Positions 42,774-51,340 of a DNA stretch of 64,000 bases are shown here, one piece after another. Under the pieces are notes generated by a model that searched no databases, was not told where the DNA came from, and saw nothing but the letters and a program-made list of their open reading frames with translations. The stretch comes from an uncultured Tissierellia bacterium (GTDB lineage Bacteria; Bacillota; Clostridia; Tissierellales; Peptoniphilaceae). The translations under genes and the position numbers were made by a program. How positions within the stretch are numbered: position 1 is the stretch's first letter; the number at the start of each line of letters is the position of its first letter. The stretch lies in assembly GCA_947253765.1 (NCBI GenBank), contig CAMYAK010000001.1, forward strand, positions 1 through 64,000, written 5' to 3'.

Positions 42774-43829
42774 TTAGTAAAGGCTTCCGGTATTTAAAAC
42801 CGGCTGGGCATCCCGGTCTCCGCATAAGACTACAAGCAAGTTGGAAACCATGGCAGCCTTTCTTTCGTCATCAAGGTCTATTACATTGCCCTCTTCCAAC
42901 TGTTTGAGAGCCATCTCAACTATGGATACGGCCCCATCCGCAATCATTGCCCTGGCGTCAATTATTGCAGAGGCCTGCTGACGTTTTAACATGATTGCTG
43001 CAATCTCAGGAGCATAGGCCAGGTAGGTTATCCTTGTATCAACAATTTCAACTCCTGCGCAAGCCATGCTGTCCTGGAGGTCCTTGCGGATCCTGTCGGC
43101 AACAATTTTGCTTGATCCTCTAAGGCTTCCTTCATCCGGTTCCCCATCCCCTGTAGTGTCTATATTTTCAGCAACATCATAGGGGTACTTCCTGACGATG
43201 TCCCTTACTGAAGCATCACACTGGAGAGACAGGTACTCTTTATAGTTGTCAACCACGAATACCGCCTTGGCTGTATCAACAACCCTCCATGTCACGGCAA
43301 CTCCGATTTCAACGGGATTTCCCAAGGCGTCATTTATTTTTTGCTTGGCATTTGACAAGGTCATGAGCTTTAAGGAAATCTTGTTTGAAAAAGATTTTAA
43401 ATTTACATTATCACTGTTAATAGTTATGGACTGGGACTTACCGAAGCCCTGAACATCCTCGCTCTGGCCCAGCTTAGTTTCAGCTGCCGGGTTAAATGTT
43501 GATGCAAAGGGGTTTATAAAGTAAACACCGGGGTTCTTCAAACTCCCTATATACTTGCCGAAAAGAACCATTACCAGAGCCTCTTCAGGCTTTATAATCT
43601 TTATCCCTTTAAACATGAAGGGTATCAGAACTACGGCGACTATTGACGGCAAGAAAAATATTGGCATGGCACCATTATTTATTCCTATTGCACCCATGAC
43701 TATTCCGAATATGCTGAGGAAAAAACCGACGATCAGGAGAAAGAGGATTGGCAAACCGTTGGGCCTTTCCCTCAAAATTTTCTCCCTTACGTTTTTTCCG
43801 GCAAGTTTGACTTTTTCATTTTCTTCCAT
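42774..43829 (-). CDS. SPFH/band 7 domain membrane protein
   Basis: The 351-aa protein has a basic N-terminus, two hydrophobic segments (about 27-48 and 54-72) and then an SPFH/prohibitin-type domain from KIIKPEEALVMVLFG. The charged helical region near 235-310 contains the family-like RQQASAIIDARAMIADGAVSIVE. SPFH proteins form membrane-associated oligomeric cages and organise microdomains; the exact role here is unknown. AAAGGAGC precedes the ATG. The gene is first in a two-gene unit with the Arc-like protein. Confidence 0.9.
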   Translation of the reverse strand: MEENEKVKLAGKNVREKILRERPNGLPILFLLIVGFFLSIFGIVMGAIGINNGAMPIFFLPSIVAVVLIPFMFKGIKIIKPEEALVMVLFGKYIGSLKNPGVYFINPFASTFNPAAETKLGQSEDVQGFGKSQSITINSDNVNLKSFSNKISLKLMTLSNAKQKINDALGNPVEIGVAVTWRVVDTAKAVFVVDNYKEYLSLQCDASVRDIVRKYPYDVAENIDTTGDGEPDEGSLRGSSKIVADRIRKDLQDSMACAGVEIVDTRITYLAYAPEIAAIMLKRQQASAIIDARAMIADGAVSIVEMALKQLEEGNVIDLDDERKAAMVSNLLVVLCGDRDAQPVLNTGSLY

Positions 43830-43907
43830 ATCTAAGCTCCTTTCAATTCGTAAACAGGCTTATTAATACTTATTTATCTTTTGTTTTAACAATGCGACTT
43901 GTTGTTT

Positions 43908-43928
43908 ATGATATCTCTTTGATATCAT
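43908..43928. promoter_or_regulatory. Perfect 21-bp dyad, candidate operator of the SPFH/Arc unit
   Basis: ATGATATC (43908-43915) and GATATCAT (43921-43928) form an exact inverted repeat with a 5-bp centre. It lies directly after the expected transcription start (about 43930), where a bound repressor would block initiation or clearance. As RNA it could also form an 8-bp hairpin, but no T run follows. Confidence 0.65.
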
Positions 43929-43937
43929 TTTGAACGT

Positions 43938-43967
43938 ATTATACTATAAGCTGCTTAGACTGTTCAA
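43938..43967 (-). promoter_or_regulatory. Promoter of the SPFH/Arc unit
   Basis: TTGAAC (43967-43962) and TATAAT (43943-43938) are 18 nt apart on the minus strand. The leader is about 100 nt. Confidence 0.75.
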
Positions 43968-44016
43968 GAGCTTTTATTAATTTTCTTATTAGAAACCTTA
44001 AATTTCTAAAGTAAAT

Positions 44017-44060
44017 AAAAAAAAGAGCCGGCTTGAAGATTTTTCTCCAAGCAGACTCTC
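44017..44060 (-). terminator. Terminator of the ABC-2 transporter operon
   Basis: Read on minus, an interrupted stem (AGAG, GCTTG paired with CAAGC, CTCT, with a 3-nt internal loop) is followed by eight T (44024-44017). It lies 34 nt after the permease stop. Confidence 0.8.
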
Positions 44061-44093
44061 TGTTTTTTAACTTTTATATTGTCGGTAATTAAA

Positions 44094-45800
44094 TTAGACA
44101 TTCATCCTTAAAAGGTACTTTTTTCCGTTCTTCAAAACATTCAGTAGGGCAAACAGCATTACTAATAAAGCTATGCCAATTATCACAGTTGATGAAATCA
44201 ATATGTTAATGCCGGTTAGGAAAACAAGAGCAAAGGATCCTCCTATTAATACCAAGGGTAGAATTCCTGCAATAAAAGTGTTTTTGCCGCCTTTTACAGC
44301 CTTAGTCTCATCTTCCCAATCCAGATTTGGCCACATCATATCTATGTTAAATTCCAAGAGCGAAATGGCCAGGCTCATAATTATGAAGCTCAATAATGAG
44401 AGGCCAAGAACCAAAATATCGAATGAGGTAAGCCAGTTCAATACCAGCAAAATGACCAACCCGACTGAAAAAGCCAGCAGGTATGAGCAAGCAAAGATCG
44501 ATAAGAAGATTCCTCTTGCTTTCATTGGCAAGGTTTTTAGGAATTCTATGTGTTTACCTTCCCTGCTCACGGAGGTTGCCGTAGGCCCGTTCATAAAGCT
44601 CATCACACCTATGCCTGCCCCTACAAGTATAGCCAAGGCTATTTTCAGCTCCATATCGTTATTCAGCATGGTGTTGACAAAAGTTTGCAAATCGCCGATA
44701 TTAAAGCCCGATGCCGCAATCTCATCCCTATTCATAAAGAGCGGAACAGCTGAGCAAAATGCAATCCATAGAGGCATAAAAAAGACCCCTACAACAACAT
44801 TGAGCATATAGGCCGGTGTCCTGACAAGAGTTTTCCATTCTCGTTTAATGATTGCCAAGTAAGGGGAAGATCCCTTGCTTACACTCTGTCCTATCTCTTT
44901 TTGAGAAAGCTTTTTCTCTTTTTTGCCGCCTGATGACATTGAAAGGAGGAGCCTGAAATACATGGGCTTTGCCAATACCACCGTAACAAGGACCAGGATT
45001 GTTGTGAGGATAATTACTATTGCGAGCCCGGTCAGAAATCCCAAGGCCCCTTCTCCGTTGATCATCAGCATTCCGCCCTTAACGGTCGGAAATACCAGGG
45101 AAATAAGGCTGATATTCTGCTCCATTACGGGCAGGAAAGCATTGCCTGCAGTAAAAGCATCATTGTTAAAATACTGGACTCCCAAATAGAAGATGATCGA
45201 GAAAATTATGCTGAAAAATCCTGTTATCAAACTGAGCCTGTTCTTATCCCTAAGCCCCGGCACAAGACTCATTATCAGCATAAATAGCAGAGCAATAACC
45301 GTGGTCATAAACATCGGAACTGTGAGAATCAGGATTATCCAAGATATAAGTATCTTGAGACTAAACTTTGCCATAAGGCTTCCGCCAATAAGAGGGACGC
45401 CCATAAAAAGGATTCCCAGCAATTGATTAATATATATTGACAGGAAATTAGCTGAGAAAATTTCCGACGAGCTGAAGGGCATGGTCATGAAAATTTCCAT
45501 ATTATTGGAGAAAAAGAGGGCACTTGGAATTGCCAAAATCCCCAAAAATATGAGTATGAGATTAAGACTCATTACAAGGGTTCCGGTACCAACCTCCCCA
45601 AGTCCGGCCGCATTGGCCTGCTTGGTAAGATTATATGCAGTCATGCCGAAGGTTGGAACCAAGGACAAGAGCAGAATCACTATAAGTAAGCCCCCACCTA
45701 TTTTTTTAAGTGTGGAATTTTTATCATTTTTACCTGATCCCGTAGCCCTTCTCCAGCTGGTCTTAAGATTAACTTTAACAAGACTTAAAAAAGGGTTCAT
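44094..45800 (-). CDS. ABC-2 type exporter permease
   Basis: The ATG at 45800 (568 aa, MNPFLSLVKVNL) is 1 nt past the ATPase stop and has GAGGAGG upstream. A longer frame adds five residues. About twelve hydrophobic helices occur in two halves, separated by a soluble segment near 300-330 (KKEKKLSQKEIGQS). The second half begins with PYLAIIKREWKTLVRTPAYM, typical of multi-spanning ABC-2 permeases of the YhaP/PMT type. The substrate is unknown; it works with the ATPase upstream. Confidence 0.88.
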   Translation of the reverse strand: MNPFLSLVKVNLKTSWRRATGSGKNDKNSTLKKIGGGLLIVILLLSLVPTFGMTAYNLTKQANAAGLGEVGTGTLVMSLNLILIFLGILAIPSALFFSNNMEIFMTMPFSSSEIFSANFLSIYINQLLGILFMGVPLIGGSLMAKFSLKILISWIILILTVPMFMTTVIALLFMLIMSLVPGLRDKNRLSLITGFFSIIFSIIFYLGVQYFNNDAFTAGNAFLPVMEQNISLISLVFPTVKGGMLMINGEGALGFLTGLAIVIILTTILVLVTVVLAKPMYFRLLLSMSSGGKKEKKLSQKEIGQSVSKGSSPYLAIIKREWKTLVRTPAYMLNVVVGVFFMPLWIAFCSAVPLFMNRDEIAASGFNIGDLQTFVNTMLNNDMELKIALAILVGAGIGVMSFMNGPTATSVSREGKHIEFLKTLPMKARGIFLSIFACSYLLAFSVGLVILLVLNWLTSFDILVLGLSLLSFIIMSLAISLLEFNIDMMWPNLDWEDETKAVKGGKNTFIAGILPLVLIGGSFALVFLTGINILISSTVIIGIALLVMLFALLNVLKNGKKYLLRMNV

Positions 45801-45801
45801 C

Positions 45802-46572
45802 TTAAGCCTCCTCAATCACCTGTTCATCGTCGCCGCTTTCGTTGGATCCGAAAAGTTTTGATTCAGTCATTATCAGGAAGATTTCCTCAAGGCTCTTATC
45901 CGGATAGCGGTCTTTCAAGTCCTCAAGAGTTCCCGTATAGGTGAGCTTGCCCTTGTTTATTATTGCTATCTGGTCGCAGAGCTTCTCTGCCACTTCCAAA
46001 ACATGGGTTGAAAAGAGAACTGTGTTTCCATTGGCAGCATGCTCTTTCATCTTTTGTTTCAGAAGATATGAGGACTGGGGGTCTAGGCCCGTCATGGGCT
46101 CGTCCATAATCCAAAGATTAGGATTATGCATGAGTGCTGCAATAATATGAATTTTCTGCCTCATACCGTGTGAATAGGACTCGATGCGCTGGTTCACCAC
46201 ATCTTCCATTTCAAAGTCCTTTAAAAGTCTTGAAAGTCTCTCTTCTCTAACAGAGGCATCAACCCCATATACATCGCATATGAAAGTTATATATTCCAGG
46301 CCTTTCAGTGCCGTGAAAAGGTCCGGGCTGTCTGCAATATATGCGAATTCCTGCTTGGCCCTTTCAGGTTCCTTGGCCATATCTATACCGTTCAGGCTGA
46401 TTTTTCCGCTATCAGGCTTTAAAATCCCTGTCAGCATCTTTATGGTTGTGGTTTTGCCGGCACCATTTGGCCCTATATATCCTGTGATGGTTCCGGGCTC
46501 CAAAGTAAGTGATAAATTATCTACGGCGACCTTCTTTCCATAGGTCTTTGTAACGGAATCTATTTTTATCAT
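45802..46572 (-). CDS. ABC transporter ATP-binding protein
   Basis: The 256-aa protein has Walker A GPNGAGKTTT near 36, the signature YSHGMRQKI and Walker B LWIMDEPMTGLDP. It is the CcmA/ABC-2 exporter class of ATPase and powers the adjacent permease. TTAGGAGAAC precedes the ATG. No sensor kinase or peptide gene sits nearby to hint at a substrate. Confidence 0.95.
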   Translation of the reverse strand: MIKIDSVTKTYGKKVAVDNLSLTLEPGTITGYIGPNGAGKTTTIKMLTGILKPDSGKISLNGIDMAKEPERAKQEFAYIADSPDLFTALKGLEYITFICDVYGVDASVREERLSRLLKDFEMEDVVNQRIESYSHGMRQKIHIIAALMHNPNLWIMDEPMTGLDPQSSYLLKQKMKEHAANGNTVLFSTHVLEVAEKLCDQIAIINKGKLTYTGTLEDLKDRYPDKSLEEIFLIMTESKLFGSNESGDDEQVIEEA

Positions 46573-46645
46573 TTTTGTTCTCCTAAAAAAATTAAATTTT
46601 TACGTATTTTATAATTTTCCTAATATTAACAAGTCGCTGACACTG

Positions 46646-46673
46646 ATTTTAGCACAATTTTTTAGGTTTACAA
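46646..46673 (-). promoter_or_regulatory. Promoter of the ABC-2 exporter operon
   Basis: TTGTAA (46673-46668) and TAAAAT (46651-46646) are 16 nt apart on the minus strand, just after the A24 peptidase stop. Confidence 0.5.
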
Positions 46674-46678
46674 TATAT

Positions 46679-47152
46679 CTAAATATATATTAGGAGCAGC
46701 AATATTGTATAGGCGGCGAAAACTGAAGGGGCCAGGGGTAGCTTGTCGGCCTTGGTCTTCCTGAGTTTTAAAAGGACTGCACGTATAAGTAAAAGTACAA
46801 AAGACAGGAATAATAATAGAAATGTGGCCGTCCCCAAATAGAGTATAAGTGTCCCTATAAGTTTGACATCCCCCATTCCAAGAGCTTGGGGCATAAATAT
46901 GGCAAATATAAATAAAACAAGCGTGACCGTTAAGGCCAAAAACAGGTGCAAGTAGAGGTCTTGTATAATCGGACCGGTGGTCGTTTGATTAAAATTATAT
47001 GAATATAAAAGTGATATGACATCGGAAAAAAGCCTGAATAAAACTAAGACTAAGAGCTTCTTATTGCTTATAAGCAAGGACTCATGATCTTCTTTAGCCA
47101 AAACCATGAGCCCGAAAAATAAAAATATATTATTTACTAAACCGATTTCCAT
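46679..47152 (-). CDS. A24-type prepilin peptidase, short form
   Basis: The ATG at 47152 (157 aa) has AAGGAGAAAGGAAGG upstream; a longer frame starts at TTG without one. The protein is hydrophobic with about five or six helices. It has the family motif GMGDVKLIG near 98-106 and a possible first catalytic aspartate in AKEDHESL. The N-terminal methyltransferase domain of PilD is absent, as in TadV/FlaK-type enzymes. No pilin or competence genes lie nearby. It follows rnz by 80 nt. Confidence 0.82.
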   Translation of the reverse strand: MEIGLVNNIFLFFGLMVLAKEDHESLLISNKKLLVLVLFRLFSDVISLLYSYNFNQTTTGPIIQDLYLHLFLALTVTLVLFIFAIFMPQALGMGDVKLIGTLILYLGTATFLLLFLSFVLLLIRAVLLKLRKTKADKLPLAPSVFAAYTILLLLIYI

Positions 47153-47232
47153 AGCCTTCCTTTCTCCTTGCAAGTAAAGGCTATCAGAATTTACGGTAAA
47201 TTGTATCCCGAAATTTTGCCAATCCGTCCCAA

Positions 47233-48135
47233 TCAGTCTTCAGGAAAATTTAATACAGTCCTGTCCCCATCTCTTCCGAAACGGATTGTCGGATTTATCT
47301 TCTTGACAGCTTTTTCATAAAAAGACTGGTTCCTGAATGATGGGCTGTAATGAGTAAGCCAGGTCTGTGAACACCCGGCTTCTGTGGCCAATTGGCAGGC
47401 TTCCCAGGTTGTCATGTGCTTCTTCTCCCTGGCAGATTGGTCCTTGTCCCGGTCTGCATAGATCCCTTCCGTAATCAGAAGGTCCACACCATTGGCAGCT
47501 TCCAAGAGATTTTTGCATGGCCTGGTATCGGTTGAATAGACCAGGGAAATCCCCTTTCTCTCTTCCCCCCTCACCATCTCCGGGCTTATTTTTCTCATGC
47601 CGAGCCTGACTGTCTCTCCGTTCTGGAGCTTGTTCCAATATTGTACAGGTATATCCAATTCCTTCGCTTTTTCAGGAATGAACTTGGGCAACCTGCCTAT
47701 GTCAAACCTATAGCCATAGCATTCTATGTTATGCTTTACAGAAAAGGGGCTGATCTTGACCCCGAAATTCTCCAAGCCTTCTTCATGGACCGAATGAAAG
47801 ATAACATCAAAAGGCACGGCTACGACAACGCACAGGGAGGCTATTACCGGTTCTATCCTGGATGGCCCTATAATATGGACAGGGTCCTTCCTGCCGTCTG
47901 TCCCCATTGAAGAAAGCAGGCCCGAGATACCGGCAACGTGGTCACCATGAACATGGGTGAAGCAGATTGTATCTATTGAATGCATAGACCATGCATATTT
48001 TCTAATTGCTACCTGACTGCCCTCGCCACAGTCCACAAGTATGGAATGGCCCTCATAGCGGAGCATCAAGGAAGTCAGATGACGGCCCGGCAGGGGCATC
48101 ATCCCCCCCGTGCCTAAAAGACATACATCAAGCAT
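47233..48135 (-). CDS. rnz: Ribonuclease Z
   Basis: RNase Z cuts CCA-less tRNA precursors after the discriminator base. The 300-aa short-form protein has the metallo-beta-lactamase motif THVHGDH near 60-66, VDCGEG before it, and further metal ligands in VYSTDTRPC and the C-terminal WLTHYSP. GAAGGGGAG precedes the ATG. It lies 22 nt after the GNAT gene. Notably the tRNA-Ser in this window lacks an encoded CCA and would be its substrate. Confidence 0.95.
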   Translation of the reverse strand: MLDVCLLGTGGMMPLPGRHLTSLMLRYEGHSILVDCGEGSQVAIRKYAWSMHSIDTICFTHVHGDHVAGISGLLSSMGTDGRKDPVHIIGPSRIEPVIASLCVVVAVPFDVIFHSVHEEGLENFGVKISPFSVKHNIECYGYRFDIGRLPKFIPEKAKELDIPVQYWNKLQNGETVRLGMRKISPEMVRGEERKGISLVYSTDTRPCKNLLEAANGVDLLITEGIYADRDKDQSAREKKHMTTWEACQLATEAGCSQTWLTHYSPSFRNQSFYEKAVKKINPTIRFGRDGDRTVLNFPED

Positions 48136-48157
48136 CTCATCTCCCCTTCCCTTTCAC

Positions 48158-48688
48158 TTATATCTTCTTCTGATAGGCCAACCTGTCGGTGCCGTCCAAA
48201 ACTTTTATTACCCCGCACAGGCTGAATCCATGTTTTTTTAAAGCATTTCTCATAGGAAGATTTTTCTCATGAGTGTCGATTTTCAGATTGTTGCCCACGC
48301 TGAAGGCATAGGCCAGCATCTCTTTAAAAGCACCCTTTTTTCCCCGTCTTCCGGCCAATATATGCAATGAAATATAGGGAAGATCGTTGATCCAGGCCCC
48401 CTTCTTCTCCTTATAATCCCATATTTTCTCGTACTGTGGCACATCACCCTCAACCAAGCCGAAGACGCCTGCTATTTTGTGGCAGTCCGAATCCACCTTG
48501 CCGTCCCGATCATCTTCAACCAGGAGGTAAAGTTCCCCTCTATCTATATATTCCTCGAATTCCCTTTTCTCGGGCCGCTTATTTCCCCACTGATCGGGAT
48601 TTCCATTTTCCCGCATAAAAGCCCTGGCTTCTTCGTATATTGGCAAAATGTAGGGCAGGTCTTTATGGGACGCTTTGACTACTTTCAT
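48158..48688 (-). CDS. GNAT-family N-acetyltransferase
   Basis: The 176-aa protein has the GNAT pattern. Its N-terminus is MKVVKASHKDLPYILPIYEEA, the central strand is KIAGVFGLVEG, an acetyl-CoA loop-like segment is LHILAGRRGKKGAFKEML, and the C-terminus is LPMRNALKKHGFSLCGVI. The substrate is not deducible. AAGGGGGAAAAG precedes the ATG. It is first in the GNAT-rnz-A24 unit. Confidence 0.88.
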   Translation of the reverse strand: MKVVKASHKDLPYILPIYEEARAFMRENGNPDQWGNKRPEKREFEEYIDRGELYLLVEDDRDGKVDSDCHKIAGVFGLVEGDVPQYEKIWDYKEKKGAWINDLPYISLHILAGRRGKKGAFKEMLAYAFSVGNNLKIDTHEKNLPMRNALKKHGFSLCGVIKVLDGTDRLAYQKKI

Positions 48689-48722
48689 ATCTTTTCCCCC
48701 TTCCCAATATTTGATATCCTTA

Positions 48723-48751
48723 TCTATAGATTATATGAGATTGACTGTCAA
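48723..48751 (-). promoter_or_regulatory. Promoter of GNAT-rnz-A24
   Basis: TTGACA (48751-48746) and TATAGA (48728-48723) are 17 nt apart on the minus strand. The -35 is half of the 11-bp palindrome TTGACTGTCAA (48741-48751). Confidence 0.65.
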
Positions 48752-48810
48752 AATAAAAATTCTTGTGAAAAGTGACAGTTGCTATCCTAAATTAAAATGG
48801 AGGTTTGAAC

Positions 48811-50661
48811 ATGAAAAGAAAATCGTTCCTATGTTTATTGCTTGCCCTGATTATGGTTATAGGCTTTATCCCTACCAAATCTCAGGCCTCATCAACATCA
48901 TATCTGGTGAGGATTCCCGGACAATTTGATGGAGCCGACAGGGCCAAGCTTTTAGATGAAATAAACAGGATCCGAAAAGAAGCCTGCGACGAAAGGATCT
49001 ACCACAAAGACCTTGGAAGAAACCTGGGTCCCGATGATTACAGCCCTGTAAAATGGAGCTCAGATCTTGAGGCTACAGCAATGATGAGGGCTGCTGAGGC
49101 CAGCCTGGTATCATTGCACATGCGTCCTAACGGGGACAATATATACAGCATATATCCGGATTTCACTTCAGGTGCTGAAAACCTGGCTTTCATGTCGCTT
49201 TTAAAGGATTCTTCTGAAAGAGCCCTCCGCCTCTGGTATGAAGAAAAAAGGAATATCGGGGCCAATCTTGATCCGGATAAATATCCTACCGGCCACTATA
49301 TGAATATAATAAATCCCGATTTTAACAGAGTTGCAATGGCCACATTTATTAATCCGAAATCAACCTTTAAATGCAATTCGCAAATGAGCCTGACCAAGTC
49401 CACAAGTGATTCCGGTGTGAATGTTTCAGGGCCTCTGCCTTCAGAATACACAAGAGAGTTGAGCCTGGTTGTAGAAGTTGAACCCGGTGCTTCGGCCGGT
49501 CTGTCTTCTTTCAAGATCGAGACCGTAAAAGATCCGGCAAAGAGAATTAAGGCTTTCTTAACAGCAACGCTTAATAGCCCTAATTATGCCGGCCCGGTAA
49601 CTCTGGATAATGTTGAGTGGAAAATTTCCAATTCCGGAATTGTTGAAAGCAAAACCACTCAGTCATCACTTGAACTCGAAACAAAAAAAATTGGGAAAGT
49701 CACTCTTGAAGCCTATATAAGGGGTCAGAAGATGGCCTCAAAAACAGTTACATTGGATGAAATATCCTCATCTAATTTCAAGCGCCTTGCCGGGAAAAAT
49801 AGGATTGAAACAGCTATTGAGGTTTCAAAGAATTTCTACAAGGCAGGAGATTGCCAAACTGCTGTTATAGCCAGGGCTGATGAGTTTGCCGATGCCCTTT
49901 CCGCTGTTCCGCTTGCAGCTCAGGCCAAGGCCCCCATTCTTTTAAGTGATTCAAAGACCTTGAGTCACGGAATAAAGGCTGAATTAAAAAGGCTTGGAGT
50001 CGAAAATGTTATTATGGTCGGCGGGGAAAATGCCCTTTCAAAAGGCGTTGAAAAGTCGCTTAATGATATGGGTTCAATAGATGTTATCAGAATAGCCGGC
50101 GACAACCGCTGCCAAACCTCTATAAATATAGCTAAAATGTTCAAGTCCAAGGGTGGGAATACTCAAAAGGCCTACTTTGCCTCATCAAGGTCATTCCCGG
50201 ATGCCCTTTCTGTCGGGCCCCTTGCTTCAATAAACAACCACCCTGTTATATTGGTTGACCCCACATCCGTGTCACAGGAAATCCTGAAATCCGTAAATGA
50301 CCTCGGCGTTAAATCTTCATATATAGTTGGCGGACCCAACGCCGTATCAAACAGCGTTGCTAAAAAACTTCCAAAGACCCTTGAAAGAATCTATGGCCAA
50401 AACAGGTTTGAAACGTCGGCTGCAATAGCTAAAAAATTCAGCGAACCCGGCTCGGCTTTCCTGGCCACCGGCGAAAAATTTGCTGATGCCCTGGCTTGTG
50501 GGCCCATTGCCGCTAAATCAATGAGTCCCATACTTTTGACCGGCAAAAAGGCCATTGATCCGAGTCTGAGGGCCTATATTAAAAATTCAGAATTTGAGGA
50601 TTTCTATGTTGTCGGCGGCCCCATGGTTATCTCCGACAAGGTTCTTAAAGGCCTAAGATAA
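48811..50661 (+). CDS. Secreted CAP-domain protein with three CWB2 repeats
   Basis: The ATG at 48811 (616 aa) has GGAGG 7 nt upstream; an in-frame TTG lies two codons before. A signal peptide (hydrophobic 6-20, cleavage near KSQA) is followed by a CAP/SCP-PR1 domain (about 45-190, EINRIRKEA, SGAENLAF, GHYMNIINPDFNRVAMATF). An Ig-like spacer follows, then three CWB2 repeats (KRLAGKNRIETA, IRIAGDNRCQTS, ERIYGQNRFETS). CAP proteins are common surface proteins with poorly known functions. purE starts 32 nt after the stop with no terminator between. Confidence 0.93.
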   Translation: MKRKSFLCLLLALIMVIGFIPTKSQASSTSYLVRIPGQFDGADRAKLLDEINRIRKEACDERIYHKDLGRNLGPDDYSPVKWSSDLEATAMMRAAEASLVSLHMRPNGDNIYSIYPDFTSGAENLAFMSLLKDSSERALRLWYEEKRNIGANLDPDKYPTGHYMNIINPDFNRVAMATFINPKSTFKCNSQMSLTKSTSDSGVNVSGPLPSEYTRELSLVVEVEPGASAGLSSFKIETVKDPAKRIKAFLTATLNSPNYAGPVTLDNVEWKISNSGIVESKTTQSSLELETKKIGKVTLEAYIRGQKMASKTVTLDEISSSNFKRLAGKNRIETAIEVSKNFYKAGDCQTAVIARADEFADALSAVPLAAQAKAPILLSDSKTLSHGIKAELKRLGVENVIMVGGENALSKGVEKSLNDMGSIDVIRIAGDNRCQTSINIAKMFKSKGGNTQKAYFASSRSFPDALSVGPLASINNHPVILVDPTSVSQEILKSVNDLGVKSSYIVGGPNAVSNSVAKKLPKTLERIYGQNRFETSAAIAKKFSEPGSAFLATGEKFADALACGPIAAKSMSPILLTGKKAIDPSLRAYIKNSEFEDFYVVGGPMVISDKVLKGLR

Positions 50662-50693
50662 GATTATATTTATAGAAGAGTTAGGAGATTATA

Positions 50694-51188
50694 ATGAAAA
50701 AAGTTGCAATAATAATGGGAAGCGACTCGGACCTTCCAATCGTTGAAAAATGCACAAAAATGTTGGATGAATTGGGTGTACCCTATGAGGCCCATGTGTT
50801 TTCCGCCCACAGGTCACCTGATGAGACCATGAATTTCGCCCGCAAAGCGGAAGAAAAGGGATTCGGTGTTTTAATCGGAGTGGCCGGTATGGCGGCCCAC
50901 CTGGCCGGAAGCTTGGCAGCAAATACCTGCCTGCCTGTAATAGGTATTCCCTGTAAATCCGCTGCCTTGGAAGGCTTGGACGCCCTCCTTTCAACTGTTA
51001 TGATGCCTTCCGGAATACCTGTGGCAACTGTTGCTATTGATGGCGGAAAAAATGCAGCCATCCTGGCCGCCCAGATCATTTCACTTACAGATGATGCCTT
51101 AATGGCAAAGCTTAAAGCCCAGCGAGAAGATGGCCACAAGGCCAATCTTGAAAAAAATAGAAAAGTTGAAGAAAAGCTTAATAAATAA
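50694..51188 (+). CDS. purE: N5-carboxyaminoimidazole ribonucleotide mutase
   Basis: PurE (class I) converts N5-CAIR to CAIR. The 164-aa protein has the substrate motifs GSDSDLP near 9-15, the catalytic histidine in SAHRSPD, and GMAAHLAG. A class I enzyme normally needs PurK to make N5-CAIR, but no purK is in the cluster. TTAGGAGA precedes the ATG. No promoter was seen in the 32 nt behind the CAP-CWB2 gene, so it may be read from that gene's transcript. Confidence 0.96.
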   Translation: MKKVAIIMGSDSDLPIVEKCTKMLDELGVPYEAHVFSAHRSPDETMNFARKAEEKGFGVLIGVAGMAAHLAGSLAANTCLPVIGIPCKSAALEGLDALLSTVMMPSGIPVATVAIDGGKNAAILAAQIISLTDDALMAKLKAQREDGHKANLEKNRKVEEKLNK

Positions 51189-51222
51189 AGTTTTAAATAT
51201 TTTTAAATAAACGAATAAATTT

Positions 51223-51253
51223 TTGTTAAAAAGCCTGTTTAAAGTGGTATTAT
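51223..51253 (+). promoter_or_regulatory. purC promoter with extended -10 and GC-rich leader hairpin
   Basis: TTGTTA (51223-51228) and TATTAT (51248-51253) are 19 nt apart, helped by TGG directly before the -10. The leader forms a hairpin (CCGGGG 51275-51280 with CCCCGG 51291-51296) between promoter and ribosome binding site. It does not match a purine or PRPP riboswitch. Confidence 0.55.
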
Positions 51254-51340
51254 AACAATGTTTCCTAAAGGCCCCCGGGGCTCAAGAGTTCCCCGGCCAT
51301 ATCTACTTAAAATATTTGCTAGATTTGAAAGGAGTTCTTC

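Noticed and set aside
51207..51220. PurR-type PurBox (core CGAA) before purC
   Set aside because: Only one weak CGAA core in AT-rich DNA. PurR needs two inverted boxes at set spacing.
51189..51340. Purine or PRPP riboswitch before purC
   Set aside because: The leader has only a GC-rich hairpin. The conserved three-way junction core of purine aptamers and the ykkC-type motifs are absent.
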